This document shows, piece by piece, positions 1 through 5,169 of a DNA stretch of 8,228 nucleotides. The stretch covers positions 1 to 8,228 of the forward strand of contig CAKPHO010000015.1 of assembly GCA_934162195.1 (NCBI GenBank), read 5' to 3'. The notes under the pieces are model-generated. The model ran no database searches, was not told where the DNA came from, and was given only the letters and a program-made list of their open reading frames with translations. Source of the stretch: an uncultured Bacilli bacterium. GTDB lineage: Bacteria > Bacillota_I > Bacilli_A > RF39 > UBA660. The position numbers were made by a program, and so were the translations under genes. The first letter of the stretch is position 1; the number at the start of each line of letters is the position of its first letter.

Positions 1-78
1 ATAATTACTTATATTTTTATGATGGTTATAGCATTAATTTGTGCAAAGAAAACATATAGTAAACATCAGGTAGAATAG
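1..78 (+). CDS. C-terminal end of a host membrane protein (partial)
   Basis: The first frame is open from base 1 to a TAG at 76-78 and gives 25 residues. They begin with a hydrophobic stretch (IITYIFMMVIALIC) and end in a basic, polar tail (AKKTYSKHQVE), as expected for the last transmembrane helix and cytoplasmic end of a membrane protein. The family cannot be told from so little. A hairpin terminator follows about 80 bases downstream, which supports this being a genuine gene end. It lies outside the left repeat of the prophage and is therefore host chromosome. Confidence 0.5.
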   Translation: MITYIFMMVIALICAKKTYSKHQVE

Positions 79-159
79 GTAATAAAATTAAATTTTATTT
101 AAGGATATTTTTGGAAAAAGCAAGTAAGAGTTTTAAAAATGATATAGAATAGAGGAGTG

Positions 160-194
160 GAGCTTAAAAGAAAACTTTTAGGCTCTATTTTCAT
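160..194 (+). terminator. Rho-independent terminator of the left host gene
   Basis: GAGCTTAAAAG (160-170) pairs with CTTTTAGGCTC (175-185) across an AAAA loop, an 11-bp stem with one T-G wobble, followed by a T-rich tail (TATTTTCATTT). It ends transcription of the host gene just before the prophage boundary. Confidence 0.75.
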
Positions 195-200
195 TTACAC

Positions 201-223
201 AACATTGCACAAAATCAAAGTTT
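201..223. repeat. Left attachment-site repeat (attL)
   Basis: The 23 bases here recur exactly at 6788-6810; the flanking bases differ on both sides (c/a to the left, g/t to the right). The repeat contains the 11-bp arm ATTGCACAAAA (204-214) and the centre TCAAAG (215-220). Beyond TTT at 221-223 the arm diverges (GAGGTTTA), unlike attR, where the palindrome is complete. This is the hybrid host/phage junction. Confidence 0.85.
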
Positions 224-334
224 GAGGTTTACTTTAACTTATTACATAAATTTCCAATAATTTTTTAAAGTCTTTATATATCTTTGTTTCAACATTTCAG
301 TAAACTAAACGTAATACTATTAATTGTAAATACG

Positions 335-360
335 ATGCTAATATAAGCATTATTTTTTTT
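335..360 (+). terminator. Weak terminator-like hairpin at the left prophage end
   Basis: ATGCT (335-339) can pair with AGCAT (346-350) over a six-base loop and is followed by TATTTTTTTT. The stem is only 5 bp. It lies in the 275-base stretch between attL and the repressor, in which I see no gene. It could stop transcription entering from the host side, but the short stem makes this uncertain. Confidence 0.3.
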
Positions 361-377
361 GCTTGTTTTTTATTGCA

Positions 378-402
378 TAAAAATAGGGCATAAATGCCCT
401 AT
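378..402 (-). terminator. Terminator of the repressor gene
   Basis: ATAGGGCAT (383-391) and ATGCCCTAT (394-402) form a perfect 9-bp stem with a two-base loop. On the minus strand it is followed by TTTTAT, so it can end the leftward repressor transcript. On the plus strand it is followed by AAAATTGTTTTTTT, so it may also work rightwards. Confidence 0.65.
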
Positions 403-498
403 AAAATTGTTTTTTTATTTTGTAATACATAATATTCGTAAGATGTAGCTATATATTACTAAAAATTAATAAATTCGCCTGAGTTTATCATAATTAAT

Positions 499-723
499 TT
501 ATTTTATTTTTGGATATGGTCTTTTTTCGTTTGTTCTACCTATTATATAATCTACACTAGTGTTGTAATAATCTGCTAATATATCTAATAGACCTATTGA
601 CATTTCCGTTGTTCCATTTTCATATCTTTGATATTGTTGTTGTTTCATATTTAATACACTAGCTATATCTTTTTGTAGTTTTTCGTTTTGTTCTCTTAAC
701 ATTTTAAGTCTTTCCATATACAT
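499..723 (-). CDS. XRE-family HTH repressor (phage immunity/lysogeny regulator)
   Basis: A 74-residue single-domain DNA-binding protein of the Cro/C1 (XRE) helix-turn-helix type, the likely repressor of the phage lytic genes. The N-terminal part (ERLKMLREQN) is helix 1, DIASVLNMKQQQYQRYENG is the helix-turn-helix with the typical QxxYQRYENG pattern, and LLDILADYYNTSVDYIIGRT is the characteristic end of the fold. It has no separate dimerisation or protease-sensing domain. I place the start at the ATG at 721-723: an AAAGGTG ribosome site sits 6 bases before it, and a possible GTG three codons upstream is part of that site. It is the only leftward phage gene and faces a divergent promoter region with palindromes suited to a dimeric XRE protein, so autoregulation is likely (inference). 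Confidence 0.92.
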   Translation of the reverse strand: MYMERLKMLREQNEKLQKDIASVLNMKQQQYQRYENGTTEMSIGLLDILADYYNTSVDYIIGRTNEKRPYPKIK

Positions 724-746
724 TTTAATCACCTTTTAAAAAAAAT

Positions 747-775
747 ATCATACAATTAATTAATTGTCTTGACAA
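747..775 (-). promoter_or_regulatory. Promoter for the repressor gene
   Basis: On the minus strand, TTGTCA (complement of 770-775) and TATGAT (complement of 747-752) are separated by 17 bases, a good sigma-A promoter. It lies just upstream of the repressor ribosome site. Its -35 box overlaps that of the opposing rightward promoter almost completely. Confidence 0.75.
752..767. promoter_or_regulatory. Operator-like palindrome in the leftward promoter
   Basis: ACAATTAATTAATTGT is a perfect 16-bp palindrome filling nearly all the spacer between the -35 and -10 boxes of the repressor promoter. Its ends (ACAA...TTGT) resemble the half-sites of the two palindromes further right. A bound repressor here would shut off its own gene. 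Being AT-only in the middle, it is a weaker candidate than the other two. Confidence 0.5.
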
Positions 776-797
776 TACAACAAAATAGTTGTATAAT
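769..797 (+). promoter_or_regulatory. Main rightward phage promoter
   Basis: TTGACA (769-774) and TATAAT (792-797), both exact consensus, are separated by 17 bases: the best promoter in the window. It would drive the leader and the early and coat genes. A palindrome fills its spacer and another lies just downstream, so it is probably repressor-controlled. Confidence 0.88.
775..794. promoter_or_regulatory. Repressor operator 1
   Basis: ATACAAC (775-781) and its exact reverse complement GTTGTAT (788-794) are separated by six bases, within the spacer of the rightward promoter. The half-site is the same as in operator 2. Binding here would block RNA polymerase directly. Confidence 0.7.
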
Positions 798-805
798 CCT
801 ATTAA

Positions 806-825
806 ATACAACTAAAAAGTTGTAT
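806..825. promoter_or_regulatory. Repressor operator 2
   Basis: ATACAACT (806-813) and AGTTGTAT (818-825) form a perfect 20-bp palindrome with a four-base centre. Its centre is 31 bp (about three helical turns) from that of operator 1, on the same DNA face, which would suit cooperative binding. It lies just downstream of the -10 box. Confidence 0.7.
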
Positions 826-870
826 TTTCAATAACACTAGATTGGAAAAGCTAAGCGAAGTACGTCTATT

Positions 871-956
871 GTTATTATGCTAGCGATGTATTATTTTGTT
901 CATTAGCTCCTTTATTTGTCTTTTGATAAAACTTTCATCGCTAGAAACATTATAAC
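871..956 (+). other. Long hairpin in the untranslated leader
   Basis: GTTATTATG-CTAGCGATG (871-888) pairs with CATCGCTAG (936-944) and, after an AAA bulge, CATTATAAC (948-956): 17 base pairs with one T-T mismatch, enclosing a 47-base apical region. It lies between the main promoter and the first gene, with no gene of its own. In filamentous phages such non-coding hairpins can act as packaging or replication signals; as RNA it would be a 5' leader structure. Its role here is unknown. Confidence 0.6.
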
Positions 957-966
957 GTTAGACTAT

Positions 967-995
967 GTCCCCAGTCTGGTGTTATGGTGGGGGAC
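967..995 (+). other. GC-rich leader hairpin before the first gene
   Basis: GTCCCC (967-972) pairs with GGGGAC (990-995) over a 17-base loop. A competing hairpin AGACT/AGTCT (960-964 with 973-977) uses part of the same sequence. It ends about 11 bases before the ribosome site of the first gene (AGGAG, 1007-1011), so it could affect translation of that gene. Confidence 0.5.
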
Positions 996-1019
996 TAATA
1001 AAAAATAGGAGTTTTAAAA

Positions 1020-1283
1020 GTGAAAATTAATGAAGTTTTTGAAGCTAATGATGAATATACAAGAGATGAATTATTAGAAATATACTCAAATTTATTATTT
1101 TATACTGGTTCTTTAACTAATATTTTAATTGAAAACAAAGTCGAATTATTACATTGTAGCGATTATGATGAAAGTATTGAGTTAAGTGATACAATTCATA
1201 GTGTTGAAATAGCTTTAACTTCTATAAATAGATTATGTGAGAGTATATTTAATTTTTTGTACAAGGGGGAATATAAGGAATGA
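1020..1283 (+). CDS. Small acidic phage protein of unknown function
   Basis: An 87-residue, acidic, mainly helical protein (MKINEVFEANDEYTRDELLE...) that I do not recognise. It has no transmembrane segment, signal peptide or metal-binding motif. The start is GTG, eight bases after AGGAG (1007-1011); no in-frame ATG lies nearby. It is the first gene of the rightward operon, after a structured leader, and its last codons overlap the next start by four bases (ATGA at 1280-1283), so the two are probably translationally coupled. By position it belongs with the early replication genes rather than the structural ones; this is inference only. Confidence 0.75.
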   Translation: MKINEVFEANDEYTRDELLEIYSNLLFYTGSLTNILIENKVELLHCSDYDESIELSDTIHSVEIALTSINRLCESIFNFLYKGEYKE

Positions 1284-1588
1284 AATGTAAAGGAAATTTT
1301 GTTTTTAAATCAATAACACATAAACCAGGTGGAACTTTTAAAAATGCTAATGGCGAAGAGATAAGTTATAAACCTAGTTATGTTTTAAAAGTTGATGAAT
1401 TAGGAAACAACAATGAAATTAACGAAAGAAAATTTAAAATTGCTGAAGATAAAATACAATTAATAAATACATTAAAAGCTTTAGAAGCATACACAAAAAT
1501 CAATCTTGATTTTAATGTTACTATTTATACAAATAGTATTTCTTTAGAGTTAATAGATGTTTCAACAAATTTTGTTGATGAGGACTAA
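1280..1588 (+). CDS. Candidate ssDNA-binding protein (pV-like)
   Basis: A 102-residue soluble protein without a signal peptide or membrane segment. It begins with alternating beta-type residues (CKGNFVFKSITHKPGGTFKN) then NGEEISYKPSYVLKVDE, a pattern seen in small OB-fold-like ssDNA-binding proteins of inoviruses and Rep_trans plasmids, and ends in acidic residues (NFVDED). M13 pV is 87 residues, so the length is compatible. Position also fits: between the early gene and the coat genes, where filamentous phages place gene V. Such a protein coats single-stranded genomes and hands them to the assembly machine at the membrane. The assignment rests on size, strand pattern and position, not on a certain motif. 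Confidence 0.5.
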   Translation: MKCKGNFVFKSITHKPGGTFKNANGEEISYKPSYVLKVDELGNNNEINERKFKIAEDKIQLINTLKALEAYTKINLDFNVTIYTNSISLELIDVSTNFVDED

Positions 1589-1640
1589 TGTATATAAATA
1601 TTAATTTATATAAAATACAAAAGAGAAGGGAGTATATAAT

Positions 1641-1772
1641 ATGACTGAATTAGAATTATTAGAATTAATACATACTGATTTGAGTGTTGTTGTATGCTTT
1701 TTAATCTTTTTTGTATTATGTATCATATTAAAATATATATACAAATTTTTTGATATGATATTTCAATTTTAA
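1641..1772 (+). CDS. Tiny single-pass membrane protein (minor coat candidate)
   Basis: A 43-residue protein with a short acidic N-terminus (MTELELLELIHTD), one transmembrane helix (LSVVVCFLIFFVLCIILKYI, about residues 14-33) and a short end. A strong ribosome site (AGAAGGGAG) lies 8 bases before the ATG. Its size and its position directly before the major coat genes match the small hydrophobic minor coat proteins pVII/pIX of filamentous phages, which cap the virion tip, but the sequence itself is too simple to decide. It is not a coat paralogue of the two genes that follow. Confidence 0.7.
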   Translation: MTELELLELIHTDLSVVVCFLIFFVLCIILKYIYKFFDMIFQF

Positions 1773-1797
1773 CAAAAGATGAAAGGAGTAGATTGCC

Positions 1798-1947
1798 ATG
1801 TTAAAAACTATTGTTACTGCTGAAATGTTAGGCGGTGTACTTGATGAAGTAGTGGGGGTATTACCTATCTGTATACCTGTTTTAATAACATTTATAGCTT
1901 TAAGAAAAGGTATTGGATTTATTCAATCAATATTACATAGTGCTTAA
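1798..1947 (+). CDS. Major coat protein, copy 1 (pVIII-like)
   Basis: A 49-residue protein with the layout of a filamentous phage major coat subunit: a short amphipathic N-terminus with acidic residues (AEMLGGVLDEVVG), a hydrophobic helix (LPICIPVLITFIAL, about 22-35), and a basic RKG followed by FIQSILHSA, which would face the DNA. No cleavable signal peptide is visible, unlike M13 pVIII. GAAAGGAG lies upstream of the ATG. By hand alignment 35 of 46 positions are identical to the next gene. Thousands of copies would form the virion tube. The proline pair in the helix (LPxCIPV) is unusual for a coat helix. Confidence 0.8.
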   Translation: MLKTIVTAEMLGGVLDEVVGVLPICIPVLITFIALRKGIGFIQSILHSA

Positions 1948-1989
1948 TAGCAACTAAAAGAAATACAAAAGAAAAGGAAGTGTTTTATT

Positions 1990-2163
1990 ATGGAAGAAGC
2001 AACAGTTACTGGTGTATTAGCCAAAGTTGTTACTAGTGAAATGCTATCTGGTGTTTTGAATGAAATATTAGGAATTTTACCAGTATGTATTCCTGTAATG
2101 ATAACATTTATTGCACTAAGAAAAGGTATTGCATTTATTCAATCAATACTACATAGTGCATAA
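1990..2163 (+). CDS. Major coat protein, copy 2 (pVIII-like paralogue)
   Basis: A 57-residue paralogue of the preceding gene, differing mainly by an N-terminal extension of eight residues (start MEEATVTGVLAK). From VTSEML onward it is collinear with copy 1; the C-terminal segment (ITFIALRKG...FIQSILHSA) is almost invariant, while changes cluster in the N-terminal helix, which would face outside in the virion. Ribosome site AAAGGAAG. It directly follows copy 1 and precedes a terminator. Either copy could be the dominant subunit; the second might give a mixed or switchable surface (inference). Confidence 0.8.
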   Translation: MEEATVTGVLAKVVTSEMLSGVLNEILGILPVCIPVMITFIALRKGIAFIQSILHSA

Positions 2164-2184
2164 TATACTAAAGAGAAATATAAG

Positions 2185-2224
2185 AAGGATAGGAATATTA
2201 AAAAATTTCTGTCCTTTTTATTTT
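2185..2224 (+). terminator. Terminator after the coat genes
   Basis: AAGGATAGGAA (2185-2195) pairs with TTTCTGTCCTT (2206-2216), 11 bp with two wobble pairs, followed by TTTATTTT. Filamentous phages typically have a terminator right after gene VIII, so that coat mRNA is abundant and downstream morphogenesis genes are expressed less; the same layout is seen here. No clear new promoter follows, so some readthrough is likely needed for the genes downstream. Confidence 0.75.
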
Positions 2225-2238
2225 AGAAGGGAGTTTTT

Positions 2239-2874
2239 ATGAAAAATTTATTAAAAAATAAAATATTTATTATTTTAGGCTTATTGTTTATTTTATGTTC
2301 TTTAAATTCAAAGGTTTTTGCTTCTAGTGAAAAATCTTTTGATTTTAATGATAGTACATATTATTATAATTTACCAGAAGGTTGTATTAATTATATTATT
2401 GCATATGATAGTAACTCATCTTTTCTATTATTTTATACTAAGGATAATGACGGGTTCTTTAATTATGGTACAAGGGGTGGTTATCCATCTGTACAATATT
2501 ATACGGATAAAAGTTTTAGTTCTATTAAAAAATATTATAGAACTTATAATAAAATATATGCAACAACACAAAGTGATGGAAAAAAATTTATTGATTTTGC
2601 AAATAGTAATAGTTTAAGAGAGTATGATACTTTTAGCAATTGTTTAGGTTTGGTTTATTCTACTGTTGATATATATGATATGAATGATAGTAATAAAGTG
2701 GTTTTTCAGGCTCCTCCAGTTCCAATTCTAGCCAAGGTGGTGGAACTGGGGGAAGCGAAGGAGATAACGACAACTCTAGCTGGTTTAACAAAATTATTAA
2801 TTCCATTGTTAATTTGCCTTCTAGGATTGTGGAAGGGCTTAAATCTACTTTTGAGAATATTACGAATGGCATAG
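2239..2874 (+). CDS. Unshifted short product of the pIII-like gene
   Basis: Without a frameshift translation continues for 55 codons to TAG at 2872-2874, giving 211 residues: the same signal peptide and head (1-156) with a different end. That end has a Pro/Glu/Lys-containing segment and a hydrophobic stretch (LTKLLIPLLICLLGLW, about 184-198) then KGLNLLLRILRMA. It could work as a membrane anchor, so a head domain without the pIII linker and C-domain might be displayed in the membrane. The long open frame in AT-rich DNA is notable, but it overlaps sequence constrained by the other frame and may be accidental. Confidence 0.4.
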   Translation: MKNLLKNKIFIILGLLFILCSLNSKVFASSEKSFDFNDSTYYYNLPEGCINYIIAYDSNSSFLLFYTKDNDGFFNYGTRGGYPSVQYYTDKSFSSIKKYYRTYNKIYATTQSDGKKFIDFANSNSLREYDTFSNCLGLVYSTVDIYDMNDSNKVVFQAPPVPILAKVVELGEAKEITTTLAGLTKLLIPLLICLLGLWKGLNLLLRILRMA

Positions 2875-3437
2875 GTTCTTTGTTAGATTATATAAATCCT
2901 TTTAGTGATAATTTCTTTTTAAAAAATTTCTTTGAATTTATAAAAGAAGCTTTAAGTTATATTAATCCATTTGATGATAATTTTATCGGTAAAAAAATAA
3001 TTGAATTATTAGGGAATCTATTAAAGTCATTGTTTGTTCCTTCCGAGGATAGTATTAACGGTTTAGTTAATTCAGTAAAAAGTCATTTTTCTTTTATTGA
3101 TACTATAACAACTACAGTAAATACTCTTAAGGATATGTTTAATAATGTAGAATCATTGCCAAAAATCACATTAACATTAAACAATAATAAATATTATACT
3201 GGGACTATTACTGTTATGGATTTATCGTGGTATGTTCCTTATAAGGAGTATGGAGATTTGATTATTTCTGCGTTTATATATGTGTTCTTTTTATGGAGAA
3301 TATTTGTTAATTTACCTAATATTATTAGTGGTGTTGGTGGCGGTTATGATGATGTTAGTATTGCGTCTAGTGATATTGAAGCATACAACAAATTCGGTTT
3401 TGGTAGAAGAAACTCACTTACACGTAGGCAAAAATAA
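2239..3437 (+). CDS. pIII-like adsorption protein, full length by -1 frameshift
   Basis: Read with a -1 shift after codon 156 (TTT at 2704-2706, next codon TCA at 2706-2708), the gene gives 399 residues with the architecture of a filamentous phage pIII: signal peptide (1-28, hydrophobic core IFIILGLLFILC, cleavage after VFA), a tyrosine-rich secreted head with two cysteines (C49, C135), a flexible Ser/Gly linker (about 157-180), a helical region with a duplicated 23-residue YINPF unit (217-239, 240-262), a transmembrane anchor (about 340-358) and a basic cytoplasmic tail ending RRNSLTRRQK. It would sit at the virion tip, bind the host receptor and release the phage from the membrane. Linker and anchor are in the second frame; that frame has only a TTG (2814), without a ribosome site, so it is not an independent gene. 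The ATG at 2239 follows AGAAGGGAG. Confidence 0.75.
2701..2753 (+). promoter_or_regulatory. Candidate -1 ribosomal frameshift signal
   Basis: GTTTTTC (2701-2707) holds five T, so a tRNA-Phe on TTT can slip one base back onto TTT. After a 5-base spacer, 2712-2724 (starting TCCTCC) pairs with 2741-2753 in a 13-bp stem with a single T-G wobble and a 16-base loop. A slippery run, a 5-9 base spacer and a stable stem are the parts of known -1 recoding sites. The stem is far richer in GC than its surroundings and has no T-tail, so it is not a terminator. Slippage would need the P-site tRNA alone, because GTT does not re-pair well on GGT. Confidence 0.5.
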
Positions 3438-3451
3438 GGGGGTGTTATATT

Positions 3452-3703
3452 ATGATATTGAATTTAATTTTAGGAATTTTACAAGGTATTGTTAATATTT
3501 TATTAGCCCCCTTATCTGTTTTAAATTTTGTTGTTGATATAGCTTCTAGTATTTCAGTTATTCAAAATTTTATTGCCGTTGTTGCTTATTTGTTTCCGTG
3601 GGGGAATTTAATACCTTTATTTGCATTTGTTTTTGGTATGTTTGTATTTAGAGCTATTGTTTCTTTGATAAAAACTATATGGGATTTATTACCTATATTA
3701 TAA
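3452..3703 (+). CDS. pVI-like small membrane protein
   Basis: An 83-residue, strongly hydrophobic protein with two or three membrane segments: LILGILQGIVNILLAPLSVLNFVV (about 5-28), VIQNFIAVVAYLFPWG (about 36-51) and LIPLFAFVFGMFVFRAIVSLI (about 53-74), ending IWDLLPIL. The ATG follows GGGGGTG at 3438-3444. It starts 14 bases after the pIII-like gene. In M13 the gene after III is VI, a membrane protein that holds pIII at the virion end; position and size fit that role here. Sequence similarity to pVI itself cannot be claimed by eye. Confidence 0.7.
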   Translation: MILNLILGILQGIVNILLAPLSVLNFVVDIASSISVIQNFIAVVAYLFPWGNLIPLFAFVFGMFVFRAIVSLIKTIWDLLPIL

Positions 3704-3717
3704 AAGGAGGGGATATT

Positions 3718-3894
3718 ATGAACTTTTTGAATATTTTATTTAAAATTATTGTTTCTTTATTTTATTTTTATTTATTTTTTATAGAATTGAGTTATTGTTA
3801 TTTTAAGTATATTAAAAAAGATAAAAGATTTGAAAATGTTGGATTGTTCAAGTATTTTGATAGTCCAATAAAAGTATTAAAGGGGATAATGTAA
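3718..3894 (+). CDS. Small membrane protein, 58 residues
   Basis: A 58-residue protein with one N-terminal transmembrane helix (ILFKIIVSLFYFYLFFIELSY, about 5-25) and a basic cytoplasmic part (YIKKDKRFENVGLFKYFDSPIKVLKGIM). I use the ATG at 3718 because AAAGGAGGGG at 3703-3712 precedes it by the right distance; an in-frame ATG at 3679 lies inside the previous gene and has no such site. The end overlaps the next start by one base (TAATG). No family recognised; by location it is part of the assembly or tip-protein cluster. Confidence 0.65.
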   Translation: MNFLNILFKIIVSLFYFYLFFIELSYCYFKYIKKDKRFENVGLFKYFDSPIKVLKGIM

Positions 3895-4067
3895 TGTTTG
3901 TTATTAGTTTAGTATTGTTTATTGTTGTATGTGTTTCTTTTTGTTATTTATTTTATAAAATACTAGAAATAGATAAAGATATTGATACTTTATATAATAA
4001 TTATAGTCAATTTATTGAAAATAGTTTTAAAACTAATCTGAGTGAGAGGAGAAGTATTTTAAAATGA
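3894..4067 (+). CDS. Small membrane protein, 57 residues
   Basis: A 57-residue protein: one transmembrane helix at the very start (MFVISLVLFIVVCVSFCYLFY, 1-21), then a charged, probably helical part (KILEIDKDIDTLYNNYSQFIENSF...). It overlaps the preceding gene by one base and the Zot-like gene by four (ATGA, 4064-4067), and its last codons carry the Zot ribosome site (AGAGGAGAAG). Tight coupling to the assembly ATPase suggests that it works with it at the membrane, perhaps filling the role that the pXI protein has in M13. That role is a guess; no family is recognised. Confidence 0.65.
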   Translation: MFVISLVLFIVVCVSFCYLFYKILEIDKDIDTLYNNYSQFIENSFKTNLSERRSILK

Positions 4068-4946
4068 TGTGGTCAATAGTATTTAATATTTTAAAAATGA
4101 TTGTTGCTATGTTAAAATATCCCTTTTATGGTTTATTAATAATTATAGCTATTTATACTTTTTTAGTTAGTATTAATGTTGTTATTGGATTAACTCAAGG
4201 GAAGAGATTTAAAAAAGGTAATCATGTTTGGGTGAAACAAGACGGAGTTCTGAAAAAACTTTTTATTTCATTTCCTAAAAGGTTTACAGATGATTTATTT
4301 GAAAAAGACCCTGAATTTTTTAAATATCAAGGTTTAATTATTTTCGAAGGTCGTCAAGGAAGTGGAAAAACAATGTCTATGGTTGAATTTATAAATAGAA
4401 TGAGCAAAGAATATCCATTAGCTAAAGTTACTACTAATTTTGGTTTAACTTTTCAAACAAAAGAACTTAAAGACTGGAGAATGCTTATAGATTATAAAAA
4501 CGGTAAGCAAGGTGTAATTGTTGGAATGGACGAACTACAAAATTGGTTTAGCTCTAATGATAGTAAAAACTTCCCTGGAGAAATGCTTGGAATAATAACA
4601 CAAAACCGTAAAAATAGAAGAATAATTTTAGGAACTTCACAAAATTTTTATTTATTAGCTAAAGCTATAAGGTCTCAAGCAACGGAAGTGCGTAGGTGTA
4701 CTACGCTCTTCCGGTTGTATAACTATAGTTAGAAGAGTTGAACCAATTCTTGATAGTGAAGGAAATGTACAAGAATGGAAAAATAGAGGAATGTATTTCT
4801 TTGTTCATAATGATGAGCTTAGAAATTCTTATGATACATATAAAGTTATAGAAAACTTAAGAAAAAGTGGATTTAAAGAAGAAGTAAAAGAAGTAGTAAA
4901 CAAAGAAACTGTAGTTTTAATAGATAATAAGAAGGGAAGAAGATAA
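4064..4946 (+). CDS. zot: Zot/pI-like assembly ATPase, interrupted by a +1 frameshift
   Basis: The phage extrusion ATPase (Zonular occludens toxin/gene I family). An N-terminal membrane helix (about 21-43) is followed by the ATPase domain with Walker A GRQGSGKT (96-103), Walker B VIVGMDE (151-157) and the TQNRKNRRIILGTSQ segment (179-193) seen in this family. The frame ends at TAG 4730-4732 after 222 residues (tail RLYNYS). Skipping one C of CC (4711-4712) gives LFGCITIVRRVEPILDSEG... up to TAA 4944-4946, with YFFVHNDELRNSYDTY, which is how Zot proteins continue. The intact product would be 293 residues. The shift lies in a strong hairpin. Options are mutation, sequence error or recoding. M13 pI has its membrane helix after the ATPase domain, whereas here it comes first. 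ATG at 4064 chosen for spacing to AGAGGAGAAG. Confidence 0.85.
4683..4713 (+). repeat. GC-rich hairpin at the Zot frameshift
   Basis: CGGAAG (4683-4688) and GCGTAG (4690-4695) pair with CTACGC (4701-4706) and CTTCCG (4708-4713): 12 base pairs around one T-T mismatch, with a five-base loop. The extra C that breaks the frame is in the right arm and is paired. The codons used here (ACG, CGT, AGG, CTC) are unusual for this AT-rich phage, so the fold may be selected at the DNA or RNA level. Confidence 0.6.
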
Positions 4947-4947
4947 T

Positions 4948-5169
4948 ATGAGTGATGAAAGAATAATTGAATTATATCAATATGGTTATTCTATAAATTA
5001 TATTGTTGATAGATATTGGAAATTTGTTAATAGAAAACAAAAACCTGTAAAAGTAAATGGTATTTTATTGTTTCCAGCTAAACTCTATACAAAAGCTGAA
5101 GCTAATTTATACGTAAATAAAGTAATTTATAGTTATATTATAAATAAAGATAAGGTTGTTAGTGAATAG
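4948..5169 (+). CDS. Small basic protein of unknown function
   Basis: A 73-residue soluble protein starting one base after the restored Zot stop, with a ribosome site (AAGAAGGGAAG) in the end of Zot. It has mixed charge and many Tyr, Lys and Val. The start (ERIIELYQYGYSINYIVDRYW) looks like a helix-turn-helix of the kind in small regulators (a helix, then GYSIxxIVDRY), but the rest has no supporting pattern, so I leave the function open. Its last base begins the outer stem of the structured intergenic element. By position it might act on replication or packaging of that region. Confidence 0.65.
   Translation: MSDERIIELYQYGYSINYIVDRYWKFVNRKQKPVKVNGILLFPAKLYTKAEANLYVNKVIYSYIINKDKVVSE

Noticed and set aside
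2318..2617. Open frame of 99 codons within the pIII head, other frame
   Set aside because: It overlaps the signal-peptide gene completely, has no ribosome site and low-complexity Ile/Leu composition; a shadow.
2660..2872. Minus-strand open frame with Pro/Leu-rich product
   Set aside because: It mirrors the Gly/Ser linker region of the pIII-like gene; no ribosome site and no neighbours on that strand.
2814..3437. Separate gene starting at TTG 2814
   Set aside because: The frame is open well upstream of 2814 with a Gly/Ser linker in the same frame, no ribosome site precedes the TTG, and the product alone would be an anchor without a head. It is the second part of the pIII-like protein.
3280..3495. 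Open frame across the end of the pIII-like gene and the start of the pVI-like gene
   Set aside because: Out of frame with both well-supported genes and without a ribosome site.
3679..3717. Upstream ATG for the 58-residue membrane protein
   Set aside because: Lies within the previous gene; the strong AAAGGAGGGG site fits only the ATG at 3718.
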